DNA of 64,000 nucleotides, taken from the NCBI GenBank assembly GCA_018873245.2, contig JAEMBT020000005.1, positions 6,496,001-6,560,000 on the forward strand, given 5' to 3'. The notes beneath the pieces were generated by a model. It ran no database searches and was not told where the DNA came from. It saw only the letters and a list, made by a program, of their open reading frames with translations. Shown piece after piece: positions 25,301 to 36,017 of the stretch. The position numbers were made by a program, and so were the translations under genes. Positions within the stretch are counted from its first letter, which is position 1; each line of letters starts with the position of its first letter. Source of the stretch: Archegozetes longisetosus. Its lineage: Eukaryota; Arthropoda; Arachnida; Sarcoptiformes; Trhypochthoniidae.

Positions 25301-25831
25301 TTTGTTAAAAATCATTTTGATCGTCATTTTTATAGACCAAAATCAATTTATACTAAATTATCAATTATTTATAATCTGAGACCTCTTTCAATCTGATCCA
25401 TGTCTGAGTCGATGAGAAAATCATTTCTCAAGTCTTCTTCTTCGAGGCTACTGTTCATTACATCCGACTGATCATTGCTATGTTCATATAATGATGGATT
25501 GCCACGGTTGTACATGAATTGTCGCTCTTTTGAAACATTTTTCAATAAGATTAAAATGATAGTTTTGAATAAATTGATTATTAATACCCGTATTGGGAGA
25601 AATGCATAAGTCCTCTTCAACTGATTGCCCATAAGTATTGTAATATTCGTCATATTCTAATCGATTAAATATAAATATCATTATTTGTTAACATCTGTTT
25701 ATTTTGGTTTAGCGTAAATAAAAACAAATTAGTCAACTAATCATTCAATAGAAAAGTGTAACAATTGATAAACTAAATTCAAATAAACCTTCGCTAAAAT
25801 TCATAGACCGAACGTTTCGATGTCGAGACAT
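22333..25831 (-). CDS. HBS1L: HBS1-like translational GTPase (ribosome rescue)
   Basis: eRF3/EF1A-related GTPase that acts with Pelota to split stalled ribosomes in no-go and non-stop decay (family knowledge). Ten exons in gene order: 25831-25789, 25656-25588, 25526-25383, 25294-25103, 24624-24313, 24247-24142, 24074-23185, 23113-22940, 22870-22677 and 22608-22333. Phases agree, 799 aa. N-terminus [14 protein letters not shown], then [12 protein letters not shown] and a small helical HBS1-N domain ([14 protein letters not shown]). [10 protein letters not shown] is the linker motif of HBS1. The GTPase domain has GHVDAGKST (G1), [17 protein letters not shown] (G3), NKLDNVDW (G4) and CSG (G5). 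Domains 2-3 end in [24 protein letters not shown] and [11 protein letters not shown]-like sequence (here [11 protein letters not shown]). The donor after exon 5 (gttccg) is weak but needed by phase. The last residues after GLVTK could instead be spliced to a further short exon. Confidence 0.93.
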
Positions 25832-26149
25832 TTTCGACGAGTTTCTGTCAGTATTTAATTGAAAACAAATGATAGAAGTTTGAAATCATTATTAATAAAT
25901 AATATAAAATATGTTTATAAATTACTAATCAAATAGCATTGAGTGACACATAATTGCACTGAAATGTGATAATGAACTCAATTGCAAACGATAGCTTAGT
26001 ATTAATAGTACTTCATATTATTTCTATTACTTGTGCGTATCTTTATTAGTAACTTTCATTACACAAATTACGTCTCAATCGCTAAGTCTCAAATTGATGT
26101 AAACAAACTTTTGATCAAGTCTTGCATGTTTATCAACCGACTCAAGACA
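25832..26149. promoter_or_regulatory. Shared upstream region of HBS1L (-) and ITPA (+)
   Basis: 318 bp between divergent start codons, AT-rich, with no other coding. A common promoter is inferred from spacing; no core element is diagnostic. Confidence 0.4.
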
Positions 26150-27328
26150 ATGTCGAAGACTTTAACATTAGTGACAGGAAACAAGAAGAAACTCGAAGAA
26201 ATTGTTACAATATTAGGAAAATCCTTTCCATTCGTGGTAAAACTTTTTGTAAATCAAATAATAATTGAATCAAAATATTTCAAATTTGAACGTCTTTTAA
26301 GGTTGAGGCAAGAAGTATAGATTTGCCTGAATTTCAAGGAGAAGATGAATACATAAGTCGTGCCAAATGTAAAGTAGCTGCAGATATAGTAAAGGGTCCG
26401 GTCATTGTTGAAGACACCTGTTTGTGGTTGGTCTTTAGTACATATTCTGATATTGTTGTCAATTTGGTTGATACACTCTTAAAAAATAAGTATCCTTTAA
26501 GACTAACCTAACTCTGAAAAAGTTTTAAAAATAAGACAATTTTTACTAGATTTTGTAAAAAAGGCCATAGACGCACGCACTCCTATGGATCGATTGTGTC
26601 TCAATTGTGTTGAACAATATGAGACTAAGTTCAGTCAAATATTAGTATCTTTCAATAAGACAGGAATTGACTAAATTTTAAAAATATTGTTTGAAACACA
26701 AATAAGTTATAAATTCAATAATTTTAAACAAAGTCACCTCTCTATGGATGTTTCACTATTTATTTTTAAGAGTGTATTGCACGAAAGACGCTAAGTCTTC
26801 TATTGATTTTGACTATTATTGAATCTGATGCTGACCTAACTTGACAAACTTAAATAGAGCTGACAGGCGTTCACATAATACAACTGAATGCTTATGTAAG
26901 GTTTGGTCAACACAGGATACAATAATACAGCAATAGTTGAACACTAAAGCCAATTATTGTATACTTGAAGTTTCAACGCGTTAGGGGGACTTCCAGGACC
27001 TTATATTAAATGGTTTCTCGAAAAGTTAGGACCAAAGGGTTTGTTTCGATTACTTAACGGATGGGAAGACAAGAGCGCAAAAGCTGTTTGCAACGTTGCC
27101 TTTAGTAATGGTCCTAATGATGACATCAATAGTATCAAGGTATTTAAAGGTGAAGTCGATGGCCATATAGTGGAACCTCGAGGACCAACTGATTTCGGTT
27201 GGGATCCATGTTTTCAGCCTTTAGGATATACTCAAACTTATGCGGAGATGGATAAAAGTGAAAAGAATAAAATATCTCATAGATATAAAGCGTTTAAACT
27301 TCTTAAAGAACATTTCGTTAATGAATGA
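26150..27328 (+). CDS. ITPA: Inosine triphosphate pyrophosphatase
   Basis: Hydrolyses ITP, dITP and XTP to monophosphates, keeping deaminated purines out of RNA and DNA; cytosolic. Three exons: 26150-26236, 26302-26426 and 26971-27328; 189 aa against 194 in human. Motifs: [12 protein letters not shown] (substrate loop), [39 protein letters not shown] (spanning the second splice, where TG|T gives Cys), [10 protein letters not shown] and KISHRYKAF. The 544-bp second intron is ended by an acceptor at 26970 (ttgaag); using the later AG before GGGGACTT would lose FNAL and shift the frame. Upstream in-frame Met codons (26033, 26126) exist, but the start at 26150 fits the family. AATAAA at 27371. 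Confidence 0.95.
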
Positions 27329-27825
27329 AACTAGCAGTAGATCCATATTTAGCTGTTATTTAATTAGGTGAATAAAATAAACGCAGTGTCACTTATGATT
27401 CCATAATGAATAAAGCTTGCCAAATTTACCCTTTTGAATCATTTTAGATAATTTAAATAAATTGATAATCAAACAGTTATCCGCAAGATTTGATAAATTT
27501 TTCGATGGTTTTAAATTTTATTCTCGAATATTTTAGCTTAAAAAATTTTTTATTTCCTACTAATGAAGTATTAGATTAAAGATATACAGTACTGTAGTTT
27601 TTCGCCTTTTGTAGCATTAATATGCTTGGAGACAAGAAAGTTGTAACATTTTGGAAATTTATTCATTGATCATTACTTTAAACTGATTGATGATAATAGG
27701 ATTGTATCTATCCTAAAGAATAAAAAGGACTTAAATGAAAGATTAACAAGACCACTTCAGGAGCGACATATGTTAAAGAAGTGCTGCCGTAAATAATTTA
27801 GTGTCTAAATGAACTATAATATACA
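27329..27825. other. 3' flank of ITPA, no gene seen
   Basis: AT-rich, with an AATAAA at 27371-27376 close to the ITPA stop. No further structure recognised. Confidence 0.5.
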
Positions 27826-28631
27826 CAGTGAAAGGCTAAAGCGCTAACTATATTTGATCTAGTTCCTTATTCTTTGACTCGATTTTGATTTTAGAAATAT
27901 TGTGAGTAACCATGAAAGGAATAGTTTAAAATAATTTTTAAAATTCATCCTAGTAAAATTTTACAACAGATTTTTATAACTTAAAAAATACAGGGTAAAT
28001 TTTAGATTTTTAAATTTTATTTAATAAAACTTAGAAGATGAGTCGATACGTGTTTCAGAAAATTTTTGAAAAAATTCTCATTTGATAGTTTGTTAAACAA
28101 TAATGTAAAAATGATCATAACTTTTGATATTCTTATCCAATTTTGATAAAATTAGACTTAGTCAATCAGGAATAAAATACTCTATAAATTTTCTTCAGAA
28201 TAAAATTTAAATAAAAAGTGTCCAGACAACTTTTAACAAAATATTCAAAACCTCCAACATTCAAAGTGCAATAATTCCTAATGTAATAATTAAGATTTTA
28301 CCATGAAAATTAAAAGTATCTAGATAATTTTTAATTATTAGACTTGGAATTGTTACACTTTGAATATTGAGGTTTTGAATATTTTGTTAAAAGTTGTCTG
28401 GACACTTTAAATTTAAATTTTATTCTGAAGAAAATTTATAGAGTATTATATTCCTGATTGATCATGTCTAATTTAATCAAAATTGGATTTGACCATTTTT
28501 ACATTAATGCTTAACAAAATATTTTAAATTATTCCTTCCGTGATTACTCACAAACAAAATTTCCGAATTCAAGATCGAATCAAAGAATAAGGAACTAGAT
28601 CAAATTTAGTTGGCACTTTAGCCTTTCATTG
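27826..28631. mobile_element. Fold-back (long inverted repeat) element, 0.8 kb
   Basis: Ends CAGTGAAAGGCTAAAGCGC and, on the reverse strand of the right side, CAATGAAAGGCTAAAGTGC. Arms continue with TTTGATCTAGTTCCTTATTC. Near the centre ATTCAAAACCTCCAACATTC pairs with GAATATTGAGGTTTTGAAT, and GTGTCCAGACAACTTTTAAC with its complement. The left arm carries about 165 bp not present in the right arm. The two halves thus form one imperfect hairpin. No ORF; target duplication not found. Confidence 0.75.
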
Positions 28632-29386
28632 TTTCATGGAGCCAATTATGAAAAGACATTGAGTTGCATTATTGTAATTCTGAGACTACTTCCTATGCCT
28701 TACAAAAATTACATCGTTTTAAAAGGAAAAGTTTCTGACCAATGAAACCAAGAAATTATGATTAAGCTTTAATATATAGAATAGGTCCAAAAATTACAGA
28801 ATAATGCATTAATTGATATAAATGGAGTTTATACTAGTGAAGTATAAATGGTATTCTGAGACAGTCGCGCACTCTCCCATTCCTTCTCCAACAAATAGCA
28901 ACTTTTTGAGTTCTCTAATACTCAAAAATCTTTTTTTTCGAAGTTCTCCCCATTACATTCCATTCCAAGATCATTTCACAATTAAAGCAGTCTAAGACAT
29001 GTGTACAGTCATTGACAAAACTGAGTACTTAGGCTTTTGATGATTTTCAACACCTAAACATTAACGATTTTGATGAAATTTTTTTTGGTAAATACTTATA
29101 TTTCCAACCAAACTTCTGTGAAAACTATATCATCCGGTTGCATTAGACCTATCCATAAATGACGTTATCTCACACAGAAGTAACCAATGGAAATTTTTGA
29201 ATTCTGATGGCTGGAATCAAAACTAGTATGCTTACGATAATTCGTGATCTGATTAATCAAATGGTAAAAAATTTGTGATCATTAAAGATTATTTTCTTAA
29301 TATTGCAATATATGAATATAAACAAATGCATTTTTATATAAAATTAAAAATCTGTATATTGTCGCACCTGATATTCTATGGTCCTA
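28632..29386. other. Gene-free spacer
   Basis: AT-rich sequence between the fold-back element and the minisatellite. Nothing recognised. Confidence 0.4.
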
Positions 29387-30219
29387 ACGCTAGCACGACA
29401 TTACAGCGCACAAACTACAGCGTAAACGAACACCGCGAACGACATTACCGCGCAAGTCACTACAGCGCAAGCAATACCGCGCACGACACTACCGCGCAAA
29501 CGACACTAACGCACAACGACACTACCGCGCAAATGAGACTACCGCGCAACGACACTACCGCGTAACGACACTACCGCGCAAATGAGACTACCGCGCAACG
29601 AAACTACCGCGCAAACGACACTACCGCGCAACAACACTACCGCGCAAATGAGACTACCGCGCAACGACACTACCGCGCAACGAAACTACCGCGCAAACGA
29701 CACTACCGCGCAACAACACTACCGCGCAAATGAGACTACCGCGCAACGACACTACCGCGCAACGAAACTACCGCGCAAACGACACTACCGCGCAACAACA
29801 CTACCGCGCAAATGAGACTACCGCGCAACGACACTACCGCGCAACGAAACTACCGCGCAAACGACACTACCGCGCAACAACACTACCGCGCAAATGAGAC
29901 TACCGCGCAACGAAACTACCGCGCAAACGACACTACCGCGCAACAACACTACCGCGCAACAACACTACCGCGCAAATGAGACTACCGCGCAACGACACTA
30001 CCGCGCAACGAAACTACCGCGCAAACGACACTACCGCGCAACAACACTACCGCGCAAATGAGACTACCGCGCAACGACACTACCGCGCAACGAAACTACC
30101 GCGCAAACGACACTACCGCGCAACAACACTACCGCGCAAATGAGACTACCGCGCAACGACACTACCGCGCAACGAAACTACCGCGCAAACGACACTACCG
30201 CGCAACGACACTACCGCGC
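29387..30219 (+). repeat. GC-rich 16/17-bp minisatellite with 82-bp higher-order repeat
   Basis: About 50 copies of a unit of form AAYGANACTACCGCGC (e.g. AACGACACTACCGCGC). Units come in five variants. From 29646 to 30219 the order 17+16+16+17+16 recurs every 82 bp, marked by AAATGAGAC at 29646, 29728, 29810, 29892, 29974, 30056 and 30138. The first ~140 bp are degenerate copies (CAGCGCACAAACTACAGCG). The unit is CpG-rich in an otherwise AT-rich region. Open frames through it are by-products of the repeat. Confidence 0.95.
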
Positions 30220-30843
30220 TAAATATGTGTGGATGATATTATCGCGTATATTATAATTAGGGTTCCCGGTTATCGGTTTTAACTTCGTTTACCTCACTCA
30301 AGTAGTTCTCGAAATATTAAACATTTAAACTATCTTTAAAAGTTCTATTATTTACAGAGGTTAACTAAGTCGACCACTATTCTTCCAGAAAATTCCACAC
30401 ATGACCAATAACCACATAAATTAAAATTTCCTAATGATCCTTTAATTCCATCCGATAAAACTTTTAATATGCTTTTGAACGAGATATGTTTTGTAATGAT
30501 CGGTCAAGGAGTTAGCTAACTAGAAGTTACATAAAGAAATTTTAAATTTAAGAGTGTTGAAGCTAGATACCAACGAGTTTTAGGAAAGAAAAAGAATTAT
30601 ACTTATTCTTTAAGTCTATTTGAATAGCTTAATTAAAATTGAAAAATACCGATGATTCTTGTGTATATCAATTATGCCAATATTTCTAAAATCGAATTAG
30701 GTAATTTGTGGTTAGTCCCGCAAATAATTGTTTAAAGATGAGATATTTTTATATTAAAAAATCAAAATTTTATTTAAAAGTATATGCTAAATTATTTAAA
30801 AACTTGCATACACTATTATTACACCTAATGCACTCTCGCAATG
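30220..30843. other. Spacer between oppositely oriented minisatellite arrays
   Basis: About 620 bp of AT-rich sequence without repeat units. No gene or recognised motif. Confidence 0.5.
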
Positions 30844-31028
30844 AAGTCGCTTGAGCAGTAATGTCGCTTGCGCGGTAGTGTCGTTGCGCGGTAGTGTCGT
30901 TGCGCGGTAGTGTCGTTGCGCGGTAGTGTCGTTTGCGCGGTAGTGTCGTACGCGGTAAAGTCGTACGCGGTAGTGTCGCTTGCGCGGTAGTGTCGCTTGC
31001 GCGGTAGTGTCGCTTGCGCGGTAATGTC
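30844..31028 (-). repeat. Second minisatellite array, opposite orientation
   Basis: About eleven units of TTGCGCGGTAGTGTCG, the reverse complement of the unit at 29387-30219. Edge copies are degenerate (TTGAGCAGTAATGTCG). With the first array it forms an inverted pair around a 0.6 kb spacer. Confidence 0.95.
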
Positions 31029-31037
31029 ATGTAATCC

Positions 31038-32275
31038 GGTAAAACATGTAATATTTCTGAAGCCTCTTGAAAATTTGCATATACATACTTAAACTCCCCC
31101 GGTTGATAAATATGATGTTAGTTTTTGAAAAAATTTAAATTGAAGGTGGTAATTCGATGAAAATGTGAAATGAAAGAAATTTCATTGAAATCCATATAAT
31201 AAATTAAATTTAACTTAATTTTTGAATGAGCTATACAAACGATTGTCTGAAAATACTTGTAAACAAAGGATTGAGATTTGATTTAAATTGTGTTCAAAAT
31301 GCCATTTAGTGTGGAGGAAAGGGAACTAAAGTTCCGAGAATTTATTAAAATGAGAGCACAGAAAAGGAAAAGCTCTGCAATAATGAGAGTGTAGTAATTA
31401 TAAAATAATTATAAATTGATTTGTACTTTAAATTACATTTACGTGTTTTAGAAATAAATAAAAATACATTTACGGAGATTGGAGGCGGTGAGACAGTCTG
31501 GCGGGGTCATACCCGTTATTAATTGTTCGGAAATTAAATTTGAATTTATGTGATTCTCTTCAAAATACGATTTTCTCCAAGTCTAACTAGGACGATAAAA
31601 CAGGCTATAATTCAGGAACCATAATACATATTCTAGCCAAATTTGACATGATCATAGACAAACTCTCCCGATTGATAAATCAATCTTAAATTTTGATAAA
31701 TGAGCAAGGATGAATGAGAAATTTAGATTTTAACGAAAAATTACATATTTTGAAGAGAATCACATAAATTCAAATTTAATTTCCGAACAATTAATAACGG
31801 GTATGACCCCGCCAGACTGTCTCACCGCCTCCAATCTCCGTAAATGTATTTTTATTTATTTCTAAAACACGTAAATGTAATTTAAAGTACAAATCAATTT
31901 ATAATTATTTTATAATTACTACACTCTCATTATTGCAGAGCTTTTCCTTTTCTGTGCTCTCATTTTAATAAATTCTCGGAACTTTAGTTCCCTTTCCTCC
32001 ACACTAAATGGCATTTTGAACACAATTTAAATCAAATCTCAATCCTTTGTTTACAAGTGTTTTCAGACAATCGTTTGTATAGCTCATTCAAAAATTAAGT
32101 TAAATTTAATTTATTATATGGATTTCAATGAAATTTCTTTCATTTCACATTTTCATCGAATTACCACCTTCAATTTAAATTTTTTCAAAAACTAACATCA
32201 TATTTATCAACCGGGGGAGTTTAAGTATGTATATGCAAATTTTCAAGAGGCTTCAGAAATATTACATGTTTTACC
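31038..32275. repeat. 1.24 kb palindrome: 530-bp inverted arms, 178-bp spacer
   Basis: 31038-31567 is the reverse complement of 31746-32275. Position sums stay constant (63313) across the arms, so there is no indel. One mismatch was noted (31254 against 32059). The outer ends are GGTAAAACATG. Each arm has a short ATG reading (MPFSVEERELKFREFIKMRA, then stop) that may be the start of a decayed transposon protein. The spacer contains a diverged copy of the outer end (CTCCAAGTCTAACTAGGACG, also found in reverse at 32276-32297). Confidence 0.9.
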
Positions 32276-32699
32276 GTCCTAGTTAGACTTGGAGATAACT
32301 GTATATACATATTCGTGATCTACTCTTAATGCTGAGCCCTTTATTATCCTTTTGTTCTGAAAATCGCTTTTTCGCGGTCAAGAAAGATCAATATCTCGTG
32401 ACCGCTATGACCTAAGACATAAACATTTATATATTTAGACTCTACTCGTCATGGCCGATATTTTGACATCAGAATATATTGGGAATCAATTTAGGCCATT
32501 TCTAGGCATCCTCGCTTCATATTCACTTAGAACAGAATTTTATTCTGAATTATCTTCCAAATTCAGTTTTCTCAATAATTATTCTAAAATCATCAAGAAT
32601 TAGTATTATAAAAATCTTATTTTAATTCTCATTCAAGGTTGAATATTTATTCATGCACGTAATATTTTGTATTGTCTGTACTTTGGTTATCGTTTTAAT
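32276..32699. other. Spacer, no gene seen
   Basis: AT-rich. The first ~25 bases repeat the CTCCAAGTCTAACTAGGACG segment of the palindrome spacer in reverse orientation. GTTTTAAT at 32692-32699 is the left target duplication of the next element. Confidence 0.5.
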
Positions 32700-33371
32700 T
32701 AGTGATGTATAGCTTAAGACTAAGAATAAGACTAAGCAAAATAAGATATATTAAAATCGTTTGGCTTAAGACTAAGACTAAGTCAGACAAATGAATTTTA
32801 GATTTTCAAATTAAGACTAAGATTAAGACAAATAAAATTTCTTTCTATAAAATTAAGACTAAGAGAAACATATTTATAAGAGTAAGACTAAGACTAAGAC
32901 AAAGTCAGAAGTTTAGATATAAATATGGTCATTTAATCCATTAGAAATGATTCATTTTTTGAAGTTTTCAATTATAAAACCATTTGTAAATCACTAGATA
33001 AACAATTGCACTCCTATTGCAATATATTTTAATAGTGAATGTCTTTGCGCTTAGTTTTGTTTTGTTAGTCTATTGACCATTTAATGAAACATATTAAATA
33101 ATAAAAAATTTCAAAATGTTATAATATATGCTATAAAGAGATAACTAGCACAAGTAGTAAGACTAAGACTAAGCAAAACGAAAATTTTTGACTATAAGAC
33201 TAAGACTAAGATAAGCTAAACTAAAATTTTGGCATTAAGACTAAGACTAAGATAAGCTAAACTAAAATTTTGGCATTAAGACTAAGACTAAGATAAGAGA
33301 AATGAAATTTTTGACTATAAGACTAAGACTAAGACAAGACAAACTAAAAATCTCTAAGCTATACAACACTA
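32700..33371. mobile_element. Non-autonomous hAT element with AGACTAAG-rich interior
   Basis: Ends TAGTGATGTATAGCTTA on the left and TAGTGTTGTATAGCTTA (reverse complement of the right end), 16 of 17 identical. They are flanked by exact 8-bp duplications GTTTTAAT (32692-32699 and 33372-33379). TIR and TSD are diagnostic of hAT. The interior is built from repeats of TAAGACTAAGACTAAG, including two nearly identical ~41-bp units (...ATAAGCTAAACTAAAATTTT) around 33200-33280. No ORF. Confidence 0.88.
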
Positions 33372-33379
33372 GTTTTAAT

Positions 33380-36017
33380 GATTGTCTGTCTTGTGATTAT
33401 TGGTCTTATACCAAGATACAGCACATAAGTAGTACCTGTAAAAACTTAACACTGCATTGATATAGTTGGCGATACTGTAAACCATCAATCTTATCATTAA
33501 TCATTGAGGAGCTAATAACTATCTTACTGAATCCATTGGAACTGTTCCTAATTGCTAAGCATAGAAACTATGTGTTCCTTGTACTTCTTTACATGTATTT
33601 TTCTACAAAACTCATCCCGGAATATATGAATATATGCTTATAAAATTTTATTAAAACTGAAGATATATACTAAGAATGGCATACTGTACTTTTCATAAAA
33701 ACACTACACAGAAAAGAAACGAAATTCTCTGACACTTCGCATATAATTTATGTATGAATACATAGTTCTCAATGCCCTATACATAAAATTAAAAATTATC
33801 AATCGCGGTTTTTATCATTTTAACCTTAACCATGATAAATATATTCTACTTTTTGATAGCATAAAGCATAAATTAGTCGAACGAAACTTTCAAGTTTTGC
33901 AAATGCTTAAACTGGATGCATCACATTGATGATCCATATGAATTCTCGGAGCGAAAAATCCTGCTAACTGGAAACGTACCAACAATCCGTTACCAGCAAC
34001 AAACTTTGAAAATTCTCAATTTTATAAAATCATTACTAGATACATTTTAGATCATTTTTAAATTAGCTGCTAATATGTTATTTAAAACGTATCTATTAAT
34101 GATTTTATAAAGTTAATCTGCAAATTTTCAACCTTGGCTGCTCATATTCCGTTGTACAACTCGATGTACCGTCAACAGATAAGTTATGTATTTGTTATCA
34201 CTAAAAATATACAGAAGATTTGATAAACCTAAGGGCTCAACAACTCATTCAGATCTGTATTACATTTAGTGATATTAATCAACAAATGAATACTTAAAAA
34301 ATCAGTTTAGAACTCTGATAAAATAGACTTTGACTCATTTTTGTATTAAGTTAGTTAAGTCAATGCCTCATCTGTTACAAGAAGTGATAGTTCGAGAGAG
34401 CGGTCCGACTCACCATTAAAATTATTTAAAGTGAATCACAGTTGACTGTTGAACTATTTTGATTGAGATAGTTTGATATATCTTATCAGTAACTTTCATT
34501 CTATAATTTATGAATATCAAATAAACTGACTTCAGCTACGAATAACATTACTCATATTATGTTTTTAAATTACTATGCAATGCTATAATTTGACACTATA
34601 AACTTATAGTTTCAATTCCTGTCTCGTCCCTCTTATCTTATCCAAACGCATCAGGATCTATGCATAACTTTTTTCGACCGACTGTACTTGATCACTTCGT
34701 TTTATTCACTCCTATAGCCTTCGAAATCCACTAAAATAGTGCGTTTTTATATGAATTTAATTCCTATGTTGGTGACCAATATTTCTTTATCCTTTCACAT
34801 GCCCTGAATAGTGTAGAAAGAGCATTGATTTAGGTAATCTGAGTTAGTTTAGGCGAGATTTATCATATTAGACGTTCTTCATAGTGTGCAATGACTGCTT
34901 AGAAAGAGCGTAAACTCAGTATTTTTACACAATACACTGGCTTAACAACGAAAAACCGAAACCAATCATTATAGATCAGATTTCTTTGTTCCTATTCTTT
35001 ATTTTAAAAAACAGATCGATTACTTTAATGCGTAAATAAAAAGCATTAGCTCAAAATGCACTTTAAATTAACCGCTCAAACTTATTAAAAAATAGTGTTC
35101 AAAAAGTATATATAATTTTGATCTGCGATAAATGCTGAAAGTATCCGGCCGATTTTCTTCAAACAAACCAAAAAAACTTATTTTTATAAATAATGTGCAC
35201 TCAACTGTTTGAACAATGCTCTTTATCGTCTTTCATTCTTGTCTTAGATTTATAATATATGTATATTAAAAGTTCGAATTAAGTCTATTTCTTATATCAA
35301 ACCTCTCTAATAAAACTTTTATTCAAAAAAGTATTCGTAAGTTTTGTCATTGGATTGAGTTCGGTTTTACGTTTTTAGTCTAATATTTAGCACAAAATAG
35401 TTTTTACGCATATTTTTAGGAGAAAATAATCTTACACGTAAGAGTTGGCACTAACAAAATAGAATTAAAATAAAAATGATTACTTTATAAGTGACTGCAA
35501 TACTCTGCTTCATTGAAATTTTGTCCAATAATCAAACAAGTGGCAGTTGTTATCACAGACACTCTGTTGATCCTATTGTCTTATAAAATCTGATTAAGCA
35601 ATATGAAAGAAATTTAATCTTCAATTCATTCTTAACTTTGAAAATGAACTCAATTATGATTTACAAGAGTTGTTCTTTTTGAACTAAGCTCAGATCTTTA
35701 TAATCAATTTTCTTACTTATCAGTTCATTTTGAAACTGTCAATAAAGCATTACTTTTACAATGGACTCATAAGAAAATGATCAAATTATGAGTTTACTTT
35801 TAAACAAGTGTTTTTCAAAACTAACAAAGATCACATTTAATCATTAATAAGCAAAAATTGCTTTTGAAATTTTTAAAAATTTTTTGCCTTTAATACCTAT
35901 AAACAAGCTTTTTTCAACTGTCACTTATAAGACCAAACGTAGAAGTCAAAATTAAGGGACATTTATAAATTGAACATTTTGCAAAATTAGCAAACCTTAA
36001 GAATTTTTGAAAGCATC
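33380..36017. other. Intergenic, 2.6 kb, no supported gene
   Basis: AT-rich with no frame worth calling. The only note is a ~65-bp segment around 34615-34680 with a diverged reverse-complement copy near 45995-46075 (shared CATCTTATC/CTTATCTTATC, GCRTCAGG and ATGCATAACTTTTT). It is probably an old dispersed repeat. Confidence 0.45.

Noticed and set aside
29275-29815. Open frames rich in Thr/Arg/Asn/Ala through the minisatellite
   Set aside because: They follow from a stop-free 16/17-bp repeat; no start context and no protein family.
29387-31028. CRISPR-like repeat array
   Set aside because: Units are contiguous without unique spacers and the genome is clearly eukaryotic.
30770-31030. Minus-strand frame through the second array
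   Set aside because: Same repeat in reverse; not a gene.
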